DNA from: Tenodera sinensis
Taxonomy: Eukaryota; Arthropoda; Insecta; Mantodea; Mantidae
Length of the DNA: 64,000 nucleotides
NCBI GenBank assembly: GCA_030765045.1
Contig: CM060967.1
Location: 150,293,751-150,357,750 of the forward strand
Direction of reading: 5' to 3'
The position numbers and the translations under genes were made by a program. Positions 35,510-47,454 of this stretch are shown here, one piece after another. The notes beneath the pieces were generated by a model. That model saw only the letters and a program-made list of their open reading frames with translations. It searched no databases and was not told where the DNA came from. Within the stretch, counting starts at the first letter, position 1. Each line of letters starts with the position of its first letter.

Positions 35510-37040
35510 GCTCATACAGTTAACTTCTTCCCAATTATTCGTTTTAAGGGCGATTTTCTAAAGTATTTAAGTTAGAGGCTTAATTTTTTGCACAATCATT
35601 ACCAGAAACTAAAGAAATATGTGTACCGAATTTTATTTCTATATCTAATCACATTCCTGATATATTAATTAATTTGTATACATGTTATTAAGTATAATCA
35701 AAATCCACCTCCAACTGGTGTTGAACAATAGACCTGATTCTTTAAATTATAGCCCTTATCACCCTTGTAACAGATTAAAGGAAGGAAATTTTTTAAATAC
35801 TGCAAAGTGTAAATATGGTATAAAACAGCGCATTATTTTATTGATTATTTGTTTAACAAATGTATAAGCTATGTCAAAATTCCAAGCGGACATTTTATTA
35901 CACATATTTTGAACTATATTAGAAAATAATGTTATATCTGTAGCTAGATTTTTGTGGGAGTTAGATTTTGAATATGAGGAAAAAAATCGTTTCCGAGAAA
36001 AATGTGTTTAAAGTAGAAATTAAAGGCAGAGGTGCATCACTTTAAAAATGGCGTCCAAAGTTTGTTTGCCCCTCCCTAGGGGGTAGATATATTATTTAAG
36101 GTATGGTGAATTTTTTTGCAATAAAAATCCAAAACATGTTAAACAGGCCAAACAAGCTAAAATATCCCTTCGGTGTTCATTTAAAACAAAAGTTTAAGAT
36201 ATTTAACAAAAACCCTCATTATGATGTAATTGATTATTAAATAAGCCATCACACACATACACAGATAACCCTTGTTGATCAAACATTCCTTGAGTCCTGC
36301 CAGAAATTGAATCCCAAACACATGATCATCATGGAGATATCTATTGACTGCTTGTGTTCTAGTATTTGTCGGTCTTATCAGTAAACTGCATTATGTGCAA
36401 TGTTTTTTTTTAAATAATAGTAACCTTGGTTACCCTCTAAATGGAAATAAAAATGCAGTTTTGAGGCAATTATCCACTTTCATTTTAGTTATTCAGTAAG
36501 AGTGTTAATGTTTTATAAAATGGTTGTTTGAGAGGGAATTTATCATAAAGATATTGGAATTAAACAAAAATATAATACAATTTTGTAATCAGTTGACTGG
36601 TTTATTAGTCAGATCTCTGCTTGATTTAAGGTAAATCAACGAACAATTTAAGGTTTGGAAGGTACTTTGTAATGAACTTTTTGGAGTAACAATGACTTAA
36701 ATTAATTTAAATAATAATAAAAGCAAATAATGAAAATGTAATGCTCTATTATAAAATATTACAACTAATTTGCTTCTTACTTATTATAATAATGTATTAA
36801 AATACATATGGCAGATACAAAATTCAATGGGGGCTGATAGCTGACCATTACTGTTTTATTTCCTGTTGTGCAAATGAAACAAATGAATTTTGTAGTCGTA
36901 AATGGTATTCATAACATCGGCTTTATGGCGTGATTACTCACTTTTTAACCATGCAATACCGTAAGTGTTGATAAGCCTTTGATGCATGCTGTGTCGAGCT
37001 ACCGCCATTAAATTTTGTATCAGCAATAGTTTCGAGTACA
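35510..37040 (+). mobile_element. dispersed repeat 'KL', longer copy
   Basis: Block 35520-35990 (TAAGTTAGAGGCTTAATTTT, ATCAAAATCCACCTCCAACT, ATAAAACAGCGCATTATTTT) and block 36865-37035 (GGCTTTATGGCGTGATTACT, CCGCCATTAAATTTTG) match the two blocks at 10.7-11.5 kb in inverted order. About 0.8 kb separates them here. That middle part has no partner in the window, so it is either true element sequence lost from the other copy or a later insertion. It is A+T-rich and no protein is recognised. Confidence 0.65.
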
Positions 37041-37079
37041 ACAACGATAAAACCAAAAACAATAACCACATAAGTGGAA

Positions 37080-37270
37080 CAGGGTTAACGTGTATGCCTA
37101 AATTCAAAGGGTGACGTATTCAAATCTCGTCTAGAGTGTGATAATTAGATAGGACTTTTCCGGGCTTTTGCCTAATCCTATAAAGAGGAATGTTGGAGAA
37201 ATCTTAACCCTAAGACCCCGAGCGCTTTCATGTTCATTTCAGGTATTTCATTCTATCACCATCCGATTTG
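37080..37270 (+). mobile_element. tRNA-derived SINE, family H
   Basis: A weak A-box region (TAACGTGTATGCC) and a B box (GTATTCAAATCTC, about 37116-37128) are followed by a body with GGACTTTTCCGGGCTTTTGC and CCCTAAGACCCCGAGCG. It is decayed, single in the window and of approximate extent. Confidence 0.45.
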
Positions 37271-38955
37271 ACCTAAGTAGTTAAAAGCAAAGAAGAAATA
37301 AATACAAATAAGATGACACTATGACAATGATATTAGTCAAGGATAATTACTTGGTGTAAGCAATTTAATATAAAATGAACGTAAGCTGTCACTTGATTGT
37401 TGTGGTGCTAGAGAAAGCCCTCAGGGCATTTCTTCCGTCCCTGTTTCTATTAGCCCTTAATATGGCTCCACGCCTGCCTAGGGACGGAACTGAATATACC
37501 AATTTCTCGCGTCAACCCCAAGGGAAAAACTATCGAACAACCTCGGTAAGGTTGATGACGTTCTTCCAAGTCTTCCACCTAGCCTCAGATATAACCAATC
37601 TCTCATAGGTGTCGCGTACCACTGCCCTGCAGAGTATCTGACGCTAACGCACAAGCCATCCCGCCAGTTTAAGTATATAATATAAGGATAACGGTATTAC
37701 GTGAAAACGTGTTTCAGAAGTGAATGAAAAGACAAACAAAAATGAGATTTTTTTTTTCAATTCCCAAATATACAGACTGCAGTAAGGTAAAGTAGCTAGC
37801 CATTCACGTTGTCCATCCCAGTCTGCCACTAAGTCACTGTGTGTTTCGAGCATCGAAAGTGAGCAAATGTCTTAGAACCTTTGTGCAGCTATGGCGAAAT
37901 GAGGCGATCGCAAGTTATCTGCCACATTGAGAGCACAAACATAATAAAATACCTCCAGCACAAAAATGTAAATATTCTCGTATTGATGAACTGTACAAGA
38001 ATTTGGGAGTGAATATATTACTACAAATGGTTACAGAATTGATCGTAAGTTACGTCTCAGCGTTATCTACAACGGTGTTGCGTCGGCTGTAACAGGGCTC
38101 CTCTGTGTTGTGATCATGTAACAGAATGATCCCGCCCACTTCCTATAGTCCAAACTCCACAACCTTTTTGTTTTTTGTATGAAAGTTCGCTCCCTAGTTC
38201 TCAGTTTCAGCTTAGCAAATAGATCGCGTTCTGTGTGGGCTACTACTAGCAGAATTTCTACTAGCAGAATTTCGCACAAGCGCATCATACTTTGCACAAA
38301 TGTTATTTTTTATTGGAGCATTTTGCGACATTATTTTATTTACCACCTTAAACCCTGCTTTAAAATCAACACATATATCCGCTCTGAAAATGAATTTAAG
38401 TGAGAGGTTTCGAAACTTATCTCGTTATTGAGTTAATTTGGGGACTGTGGACCACGGCATAGCTATTTCCCAAAATCACCCAAGAGTGCTGCATGCTATT
38501 GTGTAACTCCGGATTATACAAGCGCCAATGCAGAAATCCCTCCAAGCGTATATTACAGAGTAGGATCACCAGGTATAATCTTAGAGACAAACTCAATACT
38601 GGGATTTAGAGGATCGATGCACCTCTAGCATAAAGCGTGACTTACGAATGAGAAGGATTAGGGTCATAATTGAGTAAATATAGCTTGTTCAACTTAATGT
38701 TGGGTAAATACTCATAAAAGGATAAATTGTAATTAGAGGATCCGATCTTGCATGGTACAGGAGATTTGGTAATAAACTTCTACATTTGAAGTTGTCGCAA
38801 AGCAAGCAAATTAAGGTGTTTTAACACGGAGGATTTTGTGAACTCTACTAAAGTTTTTAACGACAGCAACCCTGAAGTTTGTCCCGAACTCGCATTGTTC
38901 TTATTGTTGCTTTTCATATCTTTATATAACATTTACATCTTTCATTTCCGACCCT
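37271..38955. other. unassigned sequence
   Basis: No gene recognised. Reading frames of 70-77 codons on both strands have no known motifs. A short 15-base repeat (ACTAGCAGAATTTCT/G) occurs twice at about 38245-38275. Confidence 0.4.
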
Positions 38956-38959
38956 TTAA

Positions 38960-39410
38960 GTTGCCGTGGTGGTGCGGGTGCTGTGGAACCCGAGCACTCG
39001 TGGCAGCTCTTACGAAGCTAGAAATACGTCGGGCCGGACTTTCGAGCCTCTCCTACAGGACAGTTTTCGGTTTGAGTTGGTGTCGACAGGACAGCGGTTC
39101 CAGATACCCATGGGAAATTGGCTACGCCTGCGTGGTGATTCTCATGCGGGGTTGTGAAACGCCTCAGTATCCTCTGGCACTAACTTGGAGAGCTAGTAGC
39201 TGGTATGCTAGATTGGAGGCTTTCGGTAGTCTTCCCGGATGGGGCGACTCGCGTAAGTGGCGTCCGTGTGTAACAGCAGAGGGAGGCTGTTTAGACTAAA
39301 GGTATTGCTCTAATGGAAATAGCCACGGAGAGGAGGGGACTCGGATGCTGCCTTCCCTGATTTTTAAGGTAGAGCCTGACTCCTGGTAGACCTCCAATAA
39401 AATGTCTACT
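38960..39410 (+). other. G+C-rich island with a polyadenylation signal, possible retroposon
   Basis: About 450 bp are distinctly richer in G and C than the surroundings. A 153-codon frame (38838-39299) crosses it, but its N-terminal 45 codons lie in ordinary A+T-rich DNA and its composition gives no family. A B-box-like GGTTCCAGATACC lies near 39096, and an AATAAA (AATAAAATG) near 39397 ends the island. I suspect an old retroposon rather than a gene. No partner copy was found here. Confidence 0.3.
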
Positions 39411-39558
39411 TAAATCTAACTTGCTACTTGCTTCTCATGGCTAGCACGGTTTACTGTACAACGTCGTCTTACAAATGTTTTCTTCTTACTTGTATAATAT
39501 TTAGATTATTTCTGTTTGATTCTGTTTCCCTTTCCTAAATGTTTTCATTTTAATATAT

Positions 39559-40008
39559 TGTAATAAATGAGAACAGCAATTAGTGATAATCACATTTTAT
39601 TTGCCTTCTAATCGATTGACGTAGCTCTAATGTTACACTTAGATCACTAGTGAACAAATTCAGAGCAACAGAACTTAACAATGTACACAACTGTCACTAC
39701 TGACTCACTACTCACATTGAACCGCACTCGGTATGATTGATAGTTACTGTTCGCTGAGCACTTCGTAAACGTTTAACTATCTGAGTTAAACTCTCACCTC
39801 TGGGGACGAGCGAGCCCTTACATCTGCCTGGTCTACGGCAGATCTTTCTCGAAACGAAGCTTCTAGATACTACCTAGAGGAATTTTCTCCATTCGCAATA
39901 CCGGTACACAATGACGAATTTTTGTCCGTTAAGGGCTGGTCCGGCCGGCATGGCAAACAAAGCATTTGCTGTCGCGCGCCAATCCCCCCCCCCCAGTCAT
40001 TGGTGACA
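39559..40008 (-). mobile_element. solo LTR, family 1, copy b
   Basis: On the minus strand it starts TGTCACCA and ends TTACA (450 bp), flanked on both sides by ATAT (39555-39558 and 40009-40012). Its 3' half matches copy a and the element near 52.4 kb (GTTCTGTTGCTCTGAA, GATTAGAAGGCAAATAAAA, CTCATTTATTACA). AATAAA is present on the minus strand in the GCAAATAAAATG word. The TATA box of the other copies is not evident. No internal retrotransposon region adjoins on either side. Confidence 0.85.
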
Positions 40009-40124
40009 ATATTTTTAATCTTTATGTAACGTTATATATTTTAACTATGGGGTAAGTGTCCCCATACTTATGCCACAAACTTTTACATAAACTGCGCGCT
40101 TTAATAACATTTACATGTGTTGTG

Positions 40125-40446
40125 TAGTAAGATATTTTTTTCTAACTCTTATAGCTTATCAGTTATACAAAAGCCATTCAGACCGAAAAAGAGTTCAAGT
40201 TTTTCCCACAAATTTTAAAATGCGCATGTTGTCATGGAAACATCTTAAACATCTGGAATTTTACTGAAAACTTTTAAGCCTTTTTGTAGAAAACCAAAAT
40301 CAGTGAAAATGTTTCCGTGTAAAGGGTAATTTAGAGCTAGACGATTTTGTTGAAGATCTTTTGTTGTATCCTTGGAAGGCGTTGGACTTAAATACCAAGT
40401 TTGAACCAATTTTTATGTTATCTGTTCTGATACACATACAAATATA
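40125..40446 (+). mobile_element. family A repeat, central part
   Basis: Words TCTTATAGCTTATCAGTTAT, CCGTGTAAAGGGTAATTTAG, TGTATCCTTGGAAGG and ACTTAAATACCAAGTTTGAA follow family A order. It breaks off at an irregular ACACATACAAATATAC tract, replaced by a C run and A run at about 40442-40459. Confidence 0.65.
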
Positions 40447-40696
40447 CAAAAACAAGGAACTCCCCCCCCCCAAAAAAAAGTACACATGGCTCACGAAGGT
40501 CGACATGGGAATTGAACCTAAGACCTCACCTACGACCTCACATGGAGTTCGTGGACAACGCCGATCAAAAGACAACACCTCCTTGGCGTCTGAGGTTCAC
40601 ACTTCTGACAATGTTCCAGAAGGTTGTCTCTGTAAAGAAGTTCAATATCCAGCTCTAACCACAAGAAAATTCATATGTAACGTGAAAATGTGTGAT

Positions 40697-41066
40697 TGTG
40701 AATTTTTAATATCCTGAAAATACTTGCATGATTTGAAACGAAAAACGTGGGCGCACGCAATAGATAACCGATGTATGAATAGGTCACTTAAATCGTCAAC
40801 AATTTTATTGCACTGCAAATTATATTAACTGTTGTGTAAAGTTTCTCAAAGACAGCCACGTTTTATATTCCTTACTATTATGTGAATTTTTAATACCCAT
40901 GAAAATACTTGCATGATTTAAAACGAAAAACGTGGGCGCACGCAATAGATAACCGCTGCATGAATAATTTTCTTAAATCACTAACAGTTTTATTTCACTG
41001 CAAATTATATGCACTGTTGTGTAAACTCTCTCAAAGACAGCTACGTTTTATATTCCTTACTATTAT
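40697..41066. repeat. tandem duplication, about 185-bp unit, two copies
   Basis: Units 40697-40880 and 40881-41066 share AAAATACTTGCATGATTT, GAAAAACGTGGGCGCACGCA, CACTGCAAATTATAT and GACAG(C)TACGTTTTATATTCC-type words with scattered mismatches. The junction is head to tail. No array beyond two units is seen, so this is a segmental tandem duplication rather than a satellite. Confidence 0.9.
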
Positions 41067-41317
41067 GTATTGGATTTTTGTTTCTCATTTTCAAACTCTG
41101 TATATATTATTTTCGTAACTGAAGAAGTCAGGTGTGTAGAAATTTCATATTTTGCCTAAATGATGTGTGATATGTGTCAGTGGACAAATAAAATATACCC
41201 AAATTAGGAAGCAAACATCATCTTCTGTCCATTTTTGTGGTAAATAGACATTACGTTATGCTTATCACATGTTTCCTATTTTTTAAAGTACATAAAAGTT
41301 AAGAAGGATATGTATAT

Positions 41318-41819
41318 TGTCACCGCGCCCGCCGCATCTAATTGCCGACAGCCGCAATTGTCACCCATCGCATTATTGTCGGCACTACCGCAAAGGAGCC
41401 GAAGGAAAGAGACAGAGAATGGCCGCATTGTTGGGGCGCTTGCCGAAAGAGAGAAAAGGATAGAGGCTACTGGAATCTTCTACTTTGTACTCCAGCGCAA
41501 TAAGTGAACGTTCTTGAAGCTTCCAGAATAGTGCCTGGGAGATATAAATAGCGGTAAAGTGTGAGAACAGTCAGTCAGACGTATGTGAAGGTTGAGTAGT
41601 CGTGTCGACGGAGAGGACAGACGTATGTGAAGCGTCGAGAGGTCGTGCCGACGGAGAAGGGACAGTTCTTTGTGTTACGAGTTCGGAGCCGTGCTGTTGG
41701 AGAATCGGAAAAGACTTTCTTGTTGTTGCAACGAGTGTACAAAGTTACTGTTTACGGAAATAAAAGTGTTTATCTCGACTACATCTGTCTACTTTACTTT
41801 ACACACAACAAAAGTCACA
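41318..41819 (+). mobile_element. solo LTR, family 1, copy c
   Basis: A 502-bp block starting TGTCACCGCGCCCGCCGCAT and ending GTCACA is flanked by ATAT on both sides (41314-41317 and 41820-41823). The promoter TATAAATA lies at 41543-41550 and the polyadenylation signal AATAAA at 41759-41764, giving a normal U3-R-U5 order. A block around CAGACGTATGTGAAG(C/G)(G/T) occurs twice downstream of the TATA box (41577 and 41621). The 5' 30 bases match copy a almost exactly. There is no primer-binding site after the LTR and no gag-pol, so it is solo. Confidence 0.88.
41543..41550 (+). promoter_or_regulatory. LTR TATA box
   Basis: TATAAATA in the solo LTR at 41318-41819, about 225 bp from its 5' end. 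A run CAGTCAGTCAGAC 25-35 bp downstream could hold the initiator. Confidence 0.7.
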
Positions 41820-41984
41820 ATATTTTTGTATATGTATTTAAAAATCGAAAAAATGTAGCTGTCAGAAGTGAATGTACAAACGTATGGAATATTTAGATTC
41901 TGCACTTAAAATTGAGGTGTGCTAAATGTCTTATAACTTTACATCCAAAATGTATTTACACAAAACAACCCATATCATATATTT

Positions 41985-42150
41985 CCTTCGTGTGGATACA
42001 ATAAAATTGAGAATTTACGTTCTTGTTTACTGCCCGCTCACCACCCGAAAGCCGTCTCGAGCCAGGCACACCATGTGCAAGTAATTCATAAGAAAATTCT
42101 TGCTTTATTGCCCTACACCCTCTCGCCCATCGGAAAATTTTTGCAACCGG
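41985..42150 (-). mobile_element. family I dispersed repeat
   Basis: On the minus strand it begins CCGGTTGCAAAAATTTTCCG and continues GGCGAGAGGGTGTAGGG, TTCTTATGAATTACTTGCAC and a final TTTATTGTATCC, matching 17605-17810 in the same order. It is shorter by about 40 bp. Non-coding, class unknown. Confidence 0.65.
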
Positions 42151-42619
42151 CTGTACAAGTCCTGTGCAGTTCAAGGTCAGGAGTGACAATTGACGTGATA
42201 CATGCACGTGCCATAGTTATACTGAAAGGCAAGTATAAATTGGTCTTCTCATAGCTATTTTTTGCTAAGAATTTACATTCATTACATAATTGTTTCGTAT
42301 TGTTATTAAAATGTAAGTTTGACAATTCTCAATTTGTCTTAATAAACCAACGTAACGTTAAATAACGAATCGCACAACAACGCCATACAGAAATGACGGT
42401 TCAGAGATACAGGGCAAAATTATATAGAACAGGTTTAGAGAGGTAGAGCATTTATGAAGGGGATTCTACACTCAGTCAACTGTAGAGACTATTATATGTC
42501 AGACTCCGGGAGGAAGGGATGAAATGAGAGCAGTCTACGGGCGTACAGCAATTTGTTGAGTAGTGCGAGTCAGCGTGAGAGTCCGTAACGTGTACTGGGG
42601 ATTTGCAAAGCAGCCACTG

Positions 42620-42855
42620 GTCAGGCGACTACAGCGCCACCTAGTCGCCAAACTCGCCCATTGCCAGTATATCCGATCATGAAAGACGGGATTGAAATGA
42701 AGGTGACATTAGGAAATTTAGGGGATGTAATCATTCTTTCCAGTATTTGTTGGTCACCCGGAAAACTCCACGAAAAAGTGTGAGTCAGGAAAGTCGCCCG
42801 CGGGAATAGAACCCACGACCACCCGAATGCGTGTCTCACCGTGGAGACGTCTAGT
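42620..42855 (-). mobile_element. tRNA-derived SINE, family C, with CTCF-like tail motif
   Basis: On the minus strand the head has a GGTGAGACACGCATTCGGGT region and a B box GGGTTCTATTCCC (complement of 42802-42814). The family C body follows: GGAGTTTTCCGGGTGACC, ATTACATCCCCTAAATTTCC, TTTCATGATCGGATATACTG. The tail, GGCGACTAGGTGGCGCTGT (complement of 42631-42649), resembles the CTCF core and may belong to the SINE or to its target. Confidence 0.75.
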
Positions 42856-42869
42856 TTGTTCTGGAGCAG

Positions 42870-43393
42870 GCTTTAGTATGTGTCGCGAAAGTCTGACCTC
42901 CTTTCACTTAGGCTACGTGCCCCTTCTATGGCTCAAAGTTTATCAAGGTTAATAAGTTAATCTCTTGCAGTCAAGGGAACAATGTTGTGAAACTAAGCAA
43001 ACCTGAGGAATAACCCAATAAGAATACCTTGAGAGGGTCATACTGGAGTCATTAGCAACTTGGTTACTATGACAATGGTGCATCCTCGCTGATGCGCTCT
43101 GTGTCGTTGAAGGTTGCATGCCTTCAGGGCCGAAGGAATATTGGGTTAGGAGTGTTCTGCAGGTGGCGACCAGTTTGTTTTGGAGTTGCACAAGGTGAGA
43201 GTGTGGCAATCGATACTCCTACACCTTTATGTGGTGCAAAGCTGCGGGAAGGCACAACCGCAGGGCTCACGAAAGTGAAATGGAATGAAAAGACGCAGCA
43301 GAAACAGAGTTTACTAATGAATGAAGCAGCATTATACCAGAGGAAACGCGAATCACAAATGCCTAGAAATTATGGCTGAAACGAAAACAAATC
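42870..43393. other. unassigned sequence
   Basis: Moderately G+C-rich for this window, with frames of 86 and 95 codons on opposite strands that show no family. No repeat partner was found. Confidence 0.35.
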
Positions 43394-44138
43394 TTGTGTT
43401 GCAGTCATATGGCTTTCTCTAATCTTACAAACACTTATTCCTCTATTTATTTAATGTTAATCCAGATAAACATTTGTAGACATTATCTAATTACTGTGGT
43501 ATACATTAGGCTTTAAGCGACAGTCAACTATTTTAAGAGTGGTCGCTACATAATGACTTTGAAATTCCATTCTCTTTGCATGACCGAGAGATAAAAAACT
43601 GAACAACGACCTCACATTTGAGAACGGTCTATAATAGTGCAAAATTCTGACAAATAACAATAATTATTCCGAACTGGTCCACTTCACAGAAAAGATAATT
43701 TGACATAACTTGTTTTTACGAGATCTACGTTTTTGTATAGTAAGATTAGGTCTATCTCTTACGGTTTGCCAGTTATGCAAAAGGCATCAGTAAACAGAAC
43801 TATGTGAGCTTTAGTCAGAATATTCCAAATATACGTTTCATTTACCATAAAATATCTTAAACAGTTTTAATCAAAATCGTTAGTCATGGAGAGGGTAGTT
43901 TAGGGTGAGGTAATTTTTTTCAAAATCTTCGTGTTTCATCCTTGCGGGATATTTAACATAAATATTAACTTTGGTTTTTAATCGACTTTTTGTTTTTGAG
44001 TTATTTCACAGAGAGTTACACACACATACACGGTACGCTTTCTAAAAATGCTATTTTTGGCTCAGGGGGTTTCAAAACATGTTTCCGGTGAAATTTTGAC
44101 ATCTAATTTTTGGGTCAAATGCAATACTGGAGAAAGTA
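43394..44138 (+). mobile_element. family A repeat, near full length
   Basis: It runs from the left terminus (TGTGTTGCAGTCATATGG then CTTTCTCTAAT at about 43412) to the right terminus (CTGGAGAAAGT at 44127-44137). The CA tract is only ACACACACATACACGG, so this is an unexpanded copy. A 76-codon frame at its 3' end is not conserved in other copies. Confidence 0.78.
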
Positions 44139-44279
44139 AAACTGAAAAGGATCAAGTTTTGAGACGAATGCTCGAAAGAAAACCTGAGCGTACTGCAGAA
44201 CTAGTTTGGTTTTCTTTTTGTTTATATTCCTGCCCATTATATGTCGGCTTAAGCAACAAAATATTGCATTATATGTAGC

Positions 44280-47200
44280 TGAGAGCTGACACAAAATCTA
44301 GCTTTGTGTACAGCAGGAGGATCAAAAAACTCTATAAGAAAACCAAAGACTGGTCGGCATTCATGTTTATAATTTATACAATCTTTTGAATGAAATTTGC
44401 ACATTGCAATCCTATAGTACTAGACAAGTGCAATGCTCCCGACGTCGCACTGTGAGTGAATGCTTCAAATGGAGTCTTTTGTCATTGTGGTTCACCACAT
44501 GAAAATCAAAACGTCACAAAGTCTTAGAAACTAAAAGAAATGCATAAGCTGTACGTTTCGTATTTACAATGTTTTGAGTTTACTATGCCCATTACTAATG
44601 CCTCAGAAATGGTATAGATAAGTGATGTCCAACGTTTACAAAACAGGGGAGGTTAAAGGAAGTTTTATTACATGTTGCTTACGTTTACTCATAGTGTTGT
44701 TTCATATTGTGTAGATAATTATTTGTCTGTTCTAAAATGGCCAACAAGTGCCAACAGCAGAAATCTATTAACATGAATAATATTGAATTTTAACGCGTAA
44801 AATATATTTTTTCCGTTGTGATTTTTACAACAAAAAATAATATGCATATAATGACACGTTAACTTTTCATTATTCACCTTTTATTTAGCAAAATGTTAAA
44901 TTAATATTAACATCAAATTTCATAAATATACAGGTATACTTTTGAAGCTATAAATAATTTCATGCATTTTATTGTAAATGTATCGCATATTCAAAATTTT
45001 ACACGTGTCTCAAATTGCTAAAATTGGTTACCACTTTTGGAATTAGAGATCAGCCACACACAAGAATTCTGTGGTTTGAATTTGATGGGTGAATTATTAA
45101 ACATTAACGTGTTGTAAATTTTAATATCTAAAATCAATAATTTGCTCATAAAAATTATTTTGAAATGCATGTTAGTGTTAACATGCATTTTGTACCATAG
45201 AATACTACAATGGATGCCTCCATTCATTTTAAAAAATGTTAGTTGATTTGTCATTTTATTGTGAGAAAAACGCTGTTTTATAAATATTGTCCTTGAAAAC
45301 AGGAAGCATTCGTTTGTTATTAGAACGATCCTGATTTATCGTGCTATGTGTTTTATGTACTTCCTTTTCTATCCTTCTGCACCTTCGTGCAGTATTAGAC
45401 GCCTACAAATCCTTTCCTGTTTGTAGCTGTAGATATACTTTTGCAGAGTAGAATCGTATCCCATTATTGACTGATTTTTGAAACAGCTGCTAAACGCCTC
45501 TCGATCCTTACCACAGATCTCAGCTCCTAACAAGCTGAACAGCCCACATTAGAAGCAGGAACACCATTTAATGTCCCAATTTCTTCCTAGAAATAAACTG
45601 AATGACTGAGCAAATTAATTTGAATTGTATGTCCCTCCACTGGCACTGACACACAAGCCATTTGTGACTTTAAAACCTTGAGATTGAAATACCAGTTGTG
45701 TTGCATGAAAGAACAAACATTCCAAGAACAAACACCAAAAATATATTTATACTGTTTACCAAATTTCACAGATACATTGGTTTAATGATATGTGTTACTA
45801 AAATCAAATTTGACGGAACTCTTTGATTAATAGACAGTTCAAAAGCCTAGCTGCTTTTAGTGCCATATTGTGCGTGAACAAACTCAATCCGTCAGGGAAC
45901 AGTTGATGGTGTTTAATTTGCCATAGTGTTCACATAGTCGAGTTAGGCATTTGTTGTCGTAATTGAGTTAATAGGACTTCGTTGATGAGCATATAGATTG
46001 CAATTATCCAGAGTTATTATACGTTATTATCAGTATTAATTCTGCAATATATGTCGGAAAGGTGACGGGTAAATTTATGCGCCCTAATTGTAAACCATAA
46101 CATTTTTATTAAATTACCATTTTTAATTTGATTCTTACGGATACCCATCTGTGAAAAAAAAGCCCAAACACGTCAGCTTTTATAAATACACTAGGCATTT
46201 TTAAAGTAAGTATGGTTTAAATATTTTGCCCCTGCAGCACTGCAGTCACGATTTTGAACATAAGCAATTTCTCCATTCCTGCTGTCGCTACTTTGAGCTT
46301 TGCTATTATTAGAGCGTTTGGAATTGTTTGATACATTGAGGTAATTAAACTCATTGTGAAGTCAGATCAGTGATTCGTTTTCTGAATGTGAGAAATATGA
46401 CGTCAGCAGATATTTGTAGCCAATTGTGTGAGGTATATAGGTAAAGAGTAAAAGACTAAAGGGTACACACATACAGGGGACACCTCGCTCACCTTGACCT
46501 GCGCAGATTTATTTTGTGCTAACATACCCAGGAGTCAGGGGTGCAGTGAGGGAGCCGAAGGGGCTACAGTCCCTTTCCAGTACTAAAATCTTTTCATCCC
46601 GGCACCAGCCACCCGAGCAGTCATCGCACAGGTCCAGAACCGCTCAAGCTCCCCCCCCCCCCCCCCCGACGGAAGACAGTGGCTGCAAGCGCCATCTATT
46701 ACCGAGAACAAGAGCTACCATGCTCAAGCATCCGTGCCATCTGCCCGGCACCGGCAACATTACTCGCCTGAAAGCACACCTGAAAAATAAGGAGATGGAA
46801 TGAAGGAAAATGATGAAAAGGAAACCACAGTAGGAATGAATGCACCCCAGCATTCGTCTAAGTGACATGGCGAAGAGGTTTATAGGGAAACATCAACGAA
46901 CTACAATACTCGGCTACACTCAGCCAAAGAAACTCAAGATATGATCGCATTTTCATCTGTTTCTTCAGCTGAAGAAGTTCCTTGGTGGAAGAGATTTTAA
47001 CGAAGATGTGAAAAAAGGACAGATTTGGCTTGCATCACAATCGGAGCTAACCTTTGATGAGCGCTTCCCGTAAAAGTGTAAGATAATAAATAGCAGTATT
47101 TTGAAAATAATTTTCTGACATATTTTAAAAAGTACCGGTGCGTATTTTAAAAACACACATGATACCTTTTACCTTCATTAAGCACTCCAAACTATTTGAG

Positions 47201-47449
47201 TACCATGTAGCTGTAGTCTATCACATATTTTAAAGCAAGTCATGCAGGGATTGAAATGTCTGCTTATAAGCCTTAATTCCTTTATACTTGTAGTAAACAC
47301 AATGCGTTTTCCCAACATTTAATCACTCAAACCATTCATTAGGGGTCTCAGAAATCCTCATATACTATGCTGGTTTCAAGGAGCCTTAATTAATTATCGT
47401 TAAACAGCATATAAAGTCAAACAGTATTGTTTTAGTGTTAAAATTGTAA
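44280..47449. other. unassigned sequence with a C run
   Basis: Mostly A+T-rich and featureless. At 46516-46870 there is a G+C-richer block holding a 17-base C run (46651-46667) and a CTCF-like core on the minus strand (AATAGATGGCGCTTG, complement of 46686-46700). The proline-rich frame across the C run is a repeat artefact. Confidence 0.4.
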
Positions 47450-47454
47450 TTGTA

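Noticed and set aside
38838..39299. 153-codon frame as a host gene
   Set aside because: It straddles a sharp composition boundary, has no recognisable domain, and is better explained as chance opening in a G+C-rich retroposon-like block.
34571..39559. A full-length LTR retrotransposon between the two minus-strand LTRs at 34.1 and 39.6 kb
   Set aside because: Each LTR has its own ATAT duplication on both sides, no primer-binding site follows, no gag-pol sequence lies between them, and other repeats fill the space.
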